This document shows, in pieces, positions 58,738-64,000 of a stretch of DNA of 64,000 nucleotides. The stretch is taken from assembly GCA_024636585.1 (NCBI GenBank), contig JAGXGS010000032.1:1-64000 (forward strand), written 5' to 3'. The position numbers and the translations under genes were made by a program. Within the stretch, counting starts at the first letter, position 1. The number at the start of each line of letters is the position of its first letter. The stretch is from Thiogranum sp. GTDB taxonomy: Bacteria; Pseudomonadota; Gammaproteobacteria; DSM-19610. The notes beneath the pieces are model-generated. The model ran no database searches and was not told where the DNA came from. It saw only the letters and a program-made list of their open reading frames with translations.

Positions 58738-59719
58738 GAGTTGCGACTGGCGACCCCATGCCGATCTGAATATCTTGCGGATGCGCGCCATGCTGATGGC
58801 GCGCATCCGTTCGTTTTTTTTACATCGCGATGTGCTGGAAGTCGATACGCCGGTTCTGTCCCGGTCTGGAACGGTTGATCCGGCGATTGAAAGCTTCCGG
58901 ACGTCCTATTCCGGGCCGGGTCATACCGATCAATTGCCGTTGTACCTGCACACCTCTCCCGAATTCTTTATGAAACGCCTGTTGGCTGCGGATAGTGGCG
59001 CGATTTACCAGCTGGGACATGTGTTTCGTAATGGCGAAGCCGGAGTCCGGCATAATCCCGAATTCATGCTGCTGGAGTGGTATCAGCCGGGTATGGACCA
59101 TCACCAGTTGATGAGCGAAGTCGACGATCTGCTGAAGTGGGTTCTGGACGATATCTGTGTTTACAGCACGCCTGAGCGTGTCAGCTATCGACAATGGTTC
59201 CTCGATGAAACCGGCCTGGACCCATGGACTGATGACATCGCGTCATTCCGGAGTTTTGCATATCGGCAGCTGACTTCGGTGCCGACAGGTATGGATGATG
59301 ACGGACTGGACGTGTGGCTGGATCTGATTGTGAGTCACTGGCTCGAGCCGCGGCTTGGCGACCGCAATCTGTTTGTTTATGGATACCCTCTCAGTCAGGC
59401 ATCGCTGGCGCGGGTGCGAATTGACGAGGTTGCCGTCGCCGATCGCTTTGAGCTTTACCTGAAGGGAATGGAGCTGGTCAATGGGTACTATGAACTGGCG
59501 GATCCGGTCGAGCAGCATCGTCGCTTCGAATCCGATAATGCAATTCGCCAGAGTTCCGGCCGGCAGTCCGTGAACATGGATCACTGCCTGCTCTCGGCGC
59601 TGGATGCGGGCCTGCCTGACTGCAGTGGTGTGGCGCTGGGCTTCGATCGACTGGTGATGCTGGCTGCCGGTTTGCCGGATATCGCCTCGGCCATGCCATT
59701 CGGCTTCACCAGGATCTAG
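58715..59719 (+). CDS. epmA: EpmA, EF-P--(R)-beta-lysine ligase
   Basis: A lysyl-tRNA-synthetase paralogue (PoxA/GenX) that attaches beta-lysine to EF-P Lys34. The 334-aa protein has class II motif 1-3 features ([56 protein letters not shown]) and lacks the tRNA anticodon-binding domain. The start overlaps efp; an ATG at 58715 or the GTG at 58724 could be used, neither with a clear ribosome site. The third enzyme, epmC, is not in the window. Confidence 0.95.
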   Translation: MWAVPKTESCDWRPHADLNILRMRAMLMARIRSFFLHRDVLEVDTPVLSRSGTVDPAIESFRTSYSGPGHTDQLPLYLHTSPEFFMKRLLAADSGAIYQLGHVFRNGEAGVRHNPEFMLLEWYQPGMDHHQLMSEVDDLLKWVLDDICVYSTPERVSYRQWFLDETGLDPWTDDIASFRSFAYRQLTSVPTGMDDDGLDVWLDLIVSHWLEPRLGDRNLFVYGYPLSQASLARVRIDEVAVADRFELYLKGMELVNGYYELADPVEQHRRFESDNAIRQSSGRQSVNMDHCLLSALDAGLPDCSGVALGFDRLVMLAAGLPDIASAMPFGFTRI

Positions 59720-59720
59720 T

Positions 59721-60437
59721 GTGATACAGCCCCGTTTTGTTCTCATAAACACCAGCCATCCCGGCAATATAGGTGCGGTCGCGCGGGCCATGAAAAATAT
59801 GGGATTACAGGAGCTGCACCTGGTTGAGCCGCAACAGTTTCCCAGTGCAGAGGCCACCGCGCGGGCGTCTGGCGCCGATGATCTGCTGGCTGCCGCACAT
59901 TGTTATGACAGTCTCGATGATGCGATTGGTGACGCAGTCATGGTGATCGGTGCCAGTGCGCGCAGCCGTACTCTGCCGATGTCTACGCTCGACCCACGGG
60001 CCTGCGCCGCGCTCATTGCCGCGCAAGCCGAGCCGGATCGAACCGCGATTCTGTTTGGACGCGAGCGTACCGGACTGACGAATGAGGAGCTCGACCGTTG
60101 TCATCATCTGGTCCAGATCCCCGCCAATCCGGATTATCCATCCCTGAACATTGCCGCCGCGGCACAGGTTATCGCTTATGAATTGCGCATGACCGAGCTG
60201 GGCCGGCAGCAATCGGCAGATGAGCCGCTGGAGACGGATTTTGCCACCGATCGACAGCTCGAGCAGTTCTACGAACACCTGCAGCAAACGCTGGTGGAGC
60301 TGGAATTTCTGGACCCGCAACAGCCGAAGCACCTGATGCGTCGTCTGCGCCGCCTGTTTACACGCTCCCGACTGGATCAGAAAGAGGTGAATATTCTGCG
60401 CGGCATTCTCACTGCAGCGGGAAAAAAAACGCAGTGA
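59721..60437 (+). CDS. trmJ: TrmJ, tRNA Cm32/Um32 methyltransferase
   Basis: A SPOUT-type enzyme that methylates the 2'-hydroxyl of tRNA position 32. The 238-aa protein opens FVLINTSHPGNIGAVARAMKNMG and has FGRERTGLTNEEL and NPDYPSLNIAAAAQ from the knot region. The start codon is GTG, one base after the epmA stop. Together with cysE and iscR it keeps the order known from Azotobacter and pseudomonads. Confidence 0.95.
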   Translation: MIQPRFVLINTSHPGNIGAVARAMKNMGLQELHLVEPQQFPSAEATARASGADDLLAAAHCYDSLDDAIGDAVMVIGASARSRTLPMSTLDPRACAALIAAQAEPDRTAILFGRERTGLTNEELDRCHHLVQIPANPDYPSLNIAAAAQVIAYELRMTELGRQQSADEPLETDFATDRQLEQFYEHLQQTLVELEFLDPQQPKHLMRRLRRLFTRSRLDQKEVNILRGILTAAGKKTQ

Positions 60438-60513
60438 GTGGCGGTGCCTGGCGCAAAGCCTATAATAAGCACCTGATTTTTATTGCAACCTAACGAAAGT
60501 ATGCAGGTAAATT

Positions 60514-61338
60514 ATGTGGGAACGCTTGCGCGAAGATCTTGACTGCGTATTCGAACGCGATCCAGCGGCCCGAACCCGTCTGGAAGTTATCACTACCTAT
60601 CCGGGGTTCCATGCGGTCCTGATGCATCGCCTCACCCATGCGATGTGGCGCAACGGGCTGTTGTGGCTGGCGCGGGTTGTATCGAATATCGTGCGATTGT
60701 TCACCGGGATCGAGATACATCCGGGCGCTACGATCGGGCGGCGTTTTTTTATCGATCACGGTATGGGTGTTGTAATCGGAGAAACCGCCGAGATCGGCGA
60801 TGACTGCACGCTTTACCATGGCGTAACGCTGGGCGGCACCAGTTGGGATAAAGGCAAGCGCCACCCCACGCTCGGTCGAAACGTGGTGATAGGTGCCGGT
60901 GCTAAAGTGCTGGGTCCTGTTACTATCGGAGATGACGTGCGCATCGGTTCGAACGCAGTTGTTTTAAAGGATGTCCATGCTGGCGCGACGGTAGTCGGCG
61001 TTCCGGGGCGGATAGTCGGCGGGAGTGCCAGCGAGCAGGAAAGACGCCGCGAAGCGATTGCCAGAAAGATGGGCTTCGATGCCTACGGCAGCACCCAGGA
61101 TGCTCCGGATCCGGTCGCCAGCGCGATCAACAGCATGCTCGACCACATTCACGTCATGGATCAACGGCTGGAAGATATGTGCCGCAGCCTGAAAAGCCTT
61201 GGCGCCGAAGTGGCCGATCTCAACCTGCCCGATCTGGGGCCGTGCGAGCTCGACAGTTCCGCGACCGCCCAGCCAGTGGACACCGGCGAAGCGCATCTCA
61301 GTCAACCTGATGAACCTCCTGCTGACCCCAAAAGCTGA
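60514..61338 (+). CDS. cysE: Serine O-acetyltransferase
   Basis: First step of cysteine synthesis, acetylating serine. The 274-aa protein has the N-terminal helical domain and the left-handed hexapeptide-repeat domain (about 65-175) with [18 protein letters not shown] and [18 protein letters not shown]. After residue 180 a longer, more variable tail follows. AGGTAA lies before the ATG. Its position ahead of iscR links cysteine supply to Fe-S assembly. Confidence 0.94.
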   Translation: MWERLREDLDCVFERDPAARTRLEVITTYPGFHAVLMHRLTHAMWRNGLLWLARVVSNIVRLFTGIEIHPGATIGRRFFIDHGMGVVIGETAEIGDDCTLYHGVTLGGTSWDKGKRHPTLGRNVVIGAGAKVLGPVTIGDDVRIGSNAVVLKDVHAGATVVGVPGRIVGGSASEQERRREAIARKMGFDAYGSTQDAPDPVASAINSMLDHIHVMDQRLEDMCRSLKSLGAEVADLNLPDLGPCELDSSATAQPVDTGEAHLSQPDEPPADPKS

Positions 61339-61401
61339 TATCGCCCATTCGCCGCTGGTGCGTGCAAAGGCGGCTCAACCACGGCCGCCCGGAGGTTGTT
61401 A

Positions 61402-61426
61402 ATTCTTGACTGATTTACTTGGTTAT
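61402..61426 (+). promoter_or_regulatory. Candidate type 1 IscR-binding site upstream of iscR
   Basis: Compared with the 25-base type 1 IscR consensus (ATASYYGACT, four W/R/Y positions, AGTCRRSTAT), this stretch agrees at 21 of 25 positions by my count, including GACT at 61408-61411 and the terminal TAT. TTGACT (61406-61411) within it may be the -35 of the iscR promoter, though no clear -10 lies 17 bases on. This is the position expected for [2Fe-2S]-IscR autorepression. Confidence 0.6.
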
Positions 61427-61472
61427 GGCACCTTATTGGGGTTTTCTGGCAGTTGAATCAGGGTATTATGGT

Positions 61473-61955
61473 ATGAAATTGACCAGCAAGGGCCGCTATG
61501 CGGTAACGGCGATGTTGGATCTCGCGCTCCACGCCGACGAAGGGCCGGTAACACTGGCGGGTATATCGGAGCGCCAGGGCATCTCGCTGTCCTATCTTGA
61601 GCAACTGTTTACGCGTTTGCGCAAGCAGGGGCTGGTGACGAGCACGCGCGGCCCGGGTGGTGGTTATACGCTGAGCCGCTCTGCATACCTGATTCCCGTA
61701 TCTGACGTTGTGACTGCCGTTGACGAAAGTGTCGATGCGACTCGCTGTGGCGGACGTGGTGACTGCCAGGGCGGAAAACGTTGCCTGACCCACGATCTGT
61801 GGACTGAGTTGAGCGAGCAGATCTACTCGTTTCTCAACGAGATAACGCTGGGCAATCTGGTCGATCAAGGTATGGCCAGACAGGCGGCCCTGCAGGACGC
61901 CGAACAACAGGGCGTCGCCGTCGAATTGCAATCGCGGGCATTTGTTACCGTCTGA
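61473..61955 (+). CDS. iscR: IscR, Fe-S cluster-sensing Rrf2-family regulator
   Basis: A 160-aa regulator that represses isc genes when it holds a [2Fe-2S] cluster. The winged helix (about 1-70) opens [19 protein letters not shown], and the cluster ligands Cys92, Cys98, Cys104 and His107 are all present and numbered as in E. coli. I take the ATG at 61473; earlier in-frame codons precede the conserved start. The matching operator lies just upstream. Confidence 0.97.
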   Translation: MKLTSKGRYAVTAMLDLALHADEGPVTLAGISERQGISLSYLEQLFTRLRKQGLVTSTRGPGGGYTLSRSAYLIPVSDVVTAVDESVDATRCGGRGDCQGGKRCLTHDLWTELSEQIYSFLNEITLGNLVDQGMARQAALQDAEQQGVAVELQSRAFVTV

Positions 61956-61983
61956 ACTTCCGCTGCACGCCCAATAAATTTTT

Positions 61984-61999
61984 CCGGCCCAACGGCCGG
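61984..61999. promoter_or_regulatory. Hairpin between iscR and iscS
   Basis: CCGGCC-CAAC-GGCCGG is a perfect 6-bp stem with a 4-base loop and no T run after it, so it is not a terminator. In E. coli a structure in the same gap protects the iscR part of the message when the rest is degraded. A similar role here is inference. Confidence 0.45.
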
Positions 62000-62033
62000 C
62001 AATGAACAGTGTGTTTTGCCAGGTGTAACCAAA

Positions 62034-63254
62034 ATGACTTTGAAAAAGCCAATTTACCTCGATTATTCGGCAACGACGCCGGTCGACCCCCGCGTTGCAG
62101 AAGTGATGTGTAGTTACCTGACGCCCGATGGTCGCTTCGGCAATCCAGCGTCCCGCTCGCACAGCTTCGGCTGGGATGCGGATACTGCGGTGGAAGAGGC
62201 GCGCGCCAACGTCGCAGCGCTCATCAATGCCGATCCCAGAGAAATCGTCTGGACCAGCGGCGCCACCGAATCAGACAATCTGGCGATCAAAGGTGTGGCG
62301 CACTTTTACAAGAAGAACGGTAACCACATCGTCACGGTCAAAACAGAGCATAAGGCGGTGCTGGACTCATGCCGGCAACTGGAGCGTGAAGGGTACGACG
62401 TTACGTATCTCGATCCGGAACCCTCGGGATTGCTGGACCTGGACAAATTCCGCGCTGCATTGCGTGACGATACGATCCTGGTCAGCGTCATGCATGTGAA
62501 CAACGAAGTCGGTGTAATTCAGGACATCGCCGCGATCGGCGAAATCTGCCGTGACCGCAAAATCATATTCCATGTCGACGCCGCGCAGAGCGCAGGCAAA
62601 GTGGCCATAGACCTGCAGGCCATGAAGGTCGATCTGATGTCGTTTTCCGCGCATAAGATTTATGGCCCGAAGGGCATTGGCGCCCTGTATGTGCGTCGCA
62701 AGCCTCGCGTGCGCCTGGAGGCGCAGATGCATGGCGGCGGTCACGAACGCGGCATGCGCTCAGGCACGCTGGCCACCCACCAGATCGTGGGCATGGGCGA
62801 AGCATTTCGTCTCGCCAATGAAGAGATGGATGTTGATAATGCCCGTCTGCTGGTGTTGCGCAAGCGTCTGGAAGAAGGTTTCCGGGATGTCGAGGAGGTC
62901 TATATCAACGGCGATCTCGACCACCGTATCGCGGGAAATCTCAACATCAGTTTCAATTTTGTGGAAGGTGAGAGCTTGATCATGGCGCTCAAGGATCTGG
63001 CGGTCTCGTCCGGATCGGCCTGCACCAGTGCCAGCCTGGAGCCTTCCTATGTGCTGCGCGCCCTGGGTCGCAACGATGAACTGGCGCATAGCTCCATACG
63101 TTTTACCATTGGCCGCTTCACCACGCCCGAAGAGATCGATTACACCATCGAGCTGGTCAAGAGCAAGATCGGCAAGCTGCGCGAGCTGTCTCCTCTGTGG
63201 GAAATGTATCAGGATGGTGTCGATCTTGATTCAGTGAAGTGGGCTGCCCACTGA
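62034..63254 (+). CDS. iscS: Cysteine desulfurase IscS
   Basis: Takes sulfur from cysteine for Fe-S clusters and tRNA thiolation. The 406-aa PLP enzyme has the cofactor lysine Lys208 in SFSAHK and the persulfide Cys330 in [22 protein letters not shown] lies nine bases before the ATG at 62034. It is directly followed by iscA, with iscU missing between. Confidence 0.97.
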   Translation: MTLKKPIYLDYSATTPVDPRVAEVMCSYLTPDGRFGNPASRSHSFGWDADTAVEEARANVAALINADPREIVWTSGATESDNLAIKGVAHFYKKNGNHIVTVKTEHKAVLDSCRQLEREGYDVTYLDPEPSGLLDLDKFRAALRDDTILVSVMHVNNEVGVIQDIAAIGEICRDRKIIFHVDAAQSAGKVAIDLQAMKVDLMSFSAHKIYGPKGIGALYVRRKPRVRLEAQMHGGGHERGMRSGTLATHQIVGMGEAFRLANEEMDVDNARLLVLRKRLEEGFRDVEEVYINGDLDHRIAGNLNISFNFVEGESLIMALKDLAVSSGSACTSASLEPSYVLRALGRNDELAHSSIRFTIGRFTTPEEIDYTIELVKSKIGKLRELSPLWEMYQDGVDLDSVKWAAH

Positions 63255-63267
63255 ACCGGAGTGTGAA

Positions 63268-63591
63268 ATGGCAATCAGTTTGACACCAGCAGCAGCGAAT
63301 CATGTAAAGAGCTTTCTGGAACAGCGTGGAAGCGGGGTTGCCCTGCGCCTCGGCGTCCGCACTTCGGGCTGTTCGGGCATGGCTTATGTGCTTGAGTTTG
63401 CAGATGTGATCGAGGACACGGATGTGGTCTTCGAGAACCTCGGCGTGAAGGTCGTTATCGATCCGAAGAGCCTCGTGTACCTGGATGGCACCGAACTCGA
63501 CTATGGAAAGGAAGGTCTTAACGAAGGCTTCAAGTTCAACAACCCGAACGTCAAGGACGCGTGCGGTTGTGGCGAAAGTTTTAACGTTTAG
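63268..63591 (+). CDS. iscA: IscA, A-type Fe-S carrier protein
   Basis: A 107-aa carrier that delivers clusters to target proteins. The three conserved cysteines are Cys35 (TSGCSGMAY), Cys99 and Cys101 (ACGCGESF). The sequence is clearly A-type: nothing resembles the IscU motifs. It begins 14 bases after iscS with GGAG before the ATG. Confidence 0.96.
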   Translation: MAISLTPAAANHVKSFLEQRGSGVALRLGVRTSGCSGMAYVLEFADVIEDTDVVFENLGVKVVIDPKSLVYLDGTELDYGKEGLNEGFKFNNPNVKDACGCGESFNV

Positions 63592-63632
63592 GGAAAGCTG
63601 AAGCGAAACCCGATCCGGCTTCGCAAGTTGTT

Positions 63633-64000
63633 ATGTCGTCCGTTCTTGCACAGAATCACTTCGAAATCTTTTCCCTGCCGCAGAGCTACGCACTGGACAG
63701 GGCGCTTCTCGATGCGCGCTATCGTGAACTGCAGCGCGCGTTTCATCCGGACCGTTTTGCCAGCGCCGGAGATCATGAGCGGCGGGTTTCCATCCAGCAG
63801 GCGGCGCAGATCAACGAAGCCTACCAGGTGCTGAAGGACCCGCTCAGGCGTGGGCAGTACCTGCTTGAGTTGCGCGGCAAAGTCATCAATGATGAGCAGG
63901 ATACGCACCAGGACCCGGTGTTTTTGATGCAGCAGATCGAGCTGCGTGAAGCGCTGGGCGAGGTGCGCGGACTCCCCGATCCGCTGGCTGCGCTGGAAAC
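63633..64000 (+). CDS. hscB: HscB, J-domain co-chaperone of Fe-S assembly (3' end outside window)
   Basis: HscB recruits IscU and stimulates HscA. The visible 122 codons contain the J domain with HPD (38-40) in RAFHPDRFA and the QAAQINEAYQVLKDPLRRGQYLLEL helix, then the start of the IscU-binding C-terminal domain. The ribosome site is weak. A GCGAA/TTCGC imperfect hairpin lies between iscA and this gene (about 63603-63624). Confidence 0.95.
   Translation, partial: MSSVLAQNHFEIFSLPQSYALDRALLDARYRELQRAFHPDRFASAGDHERRVSIQQAAQINEAYQVLKDPLRRGQYLLELRGKVINDEQDTHQDPVFLMQQIELREALGEVRGLPDPLAALE

Overview
The window reads as a chromosomal segment of a sulfur-oxidising gammaproteobacterium. The evidence is a thiosulfate-oxidising sox cluster (soxXYZA) at the left edge, a rhodanese and a TusA sulfur carrier beside it, and gammaproteobacterial gene neighbourhoods throughout: msrP/msrQ, the EF-P beta-lysylation genes, parE/parC near fimX, bamC after dapA, and trmJ-cysE-iscR-iscS. 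Base composition is moderately GC-rich and even. No transposase, integrase, phage gene, CRISPR array, rRNA or tRNA was seen, so this looks like core genome with a few lineage-specific additions.

Layout. 1-4.5 kb: soxX-Y-Z-A on the minus strand behind a good promoter and a candidate operator, then the envelope protease bepA, a rhodanese and tusA. 4.9-9 kb: a FadL-type outer-membrane protein, an unrecognised exported protein with a structured upstream region, and a chemoreceptor without a periplasmic domain. 9.2-15.2 kb: a LysR regulator, a small unknown gene, a PerM-type permease, and a minus-strand run of galT-like, gcvR-like, bcp and PIN-PhoH genes. 15.4-24.8 kb: dapA-bamC-MBL hydrolase, purL, and msrP and msrQ separated by an opposite-strand HDOD gene. 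24.9-34.9 kb: ettA and a histone-deacetylase-like gene, then glyA-nrdR-ribD-ribE-ribBA-ribH-nusB-thiL-pgpA. 34.9-39.2 kb, minus strand: xseB-ispA-dxs-queD-folE2.

39.3-43.1 kb is the least standard part. It holds a small exported protein with a C-terminal membrane anchor and Arg cluster. Divergent to it is a rubrerythrin / GlpC-like Fe-S protein / DUF3501 / CNP1-like cluster, which has a sigma70-type promoter and a 17-bp palindrome just after the predicted transcription start. 43.2-57 kb: parE and parC flank an 849-aa protein with two complete PilZ modules that looks like an internal duplication. It is followed by htpX, a DUF1015 gene, a FimX-like degenerate GGDEF-EAL protein, a GNAT gene and a 597-aa protein with a PilZ-like C-terminal motif. 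This gives three probable c-di-GMP-linked proteins within 12 kb. 57-64 kb: epmB, efp and epmA, then trmJ-cysE and an isc operon (iscR-iscS-iscA-hscB) from which iscU is missing at its usual place.

Functionally the window combines periplasmic sulfur oxidation and sulfur transfer, Fe-S assembly (with cysE supplying the cysteine pathway), peroxide and methionine-sulfoxide repair, flavin, isoprenoid and queuosine precursor synthesis, and c-di-GMP control, probably of type IV pili. All assignments rest on reading motifs and gene order by eye; no database search was run.
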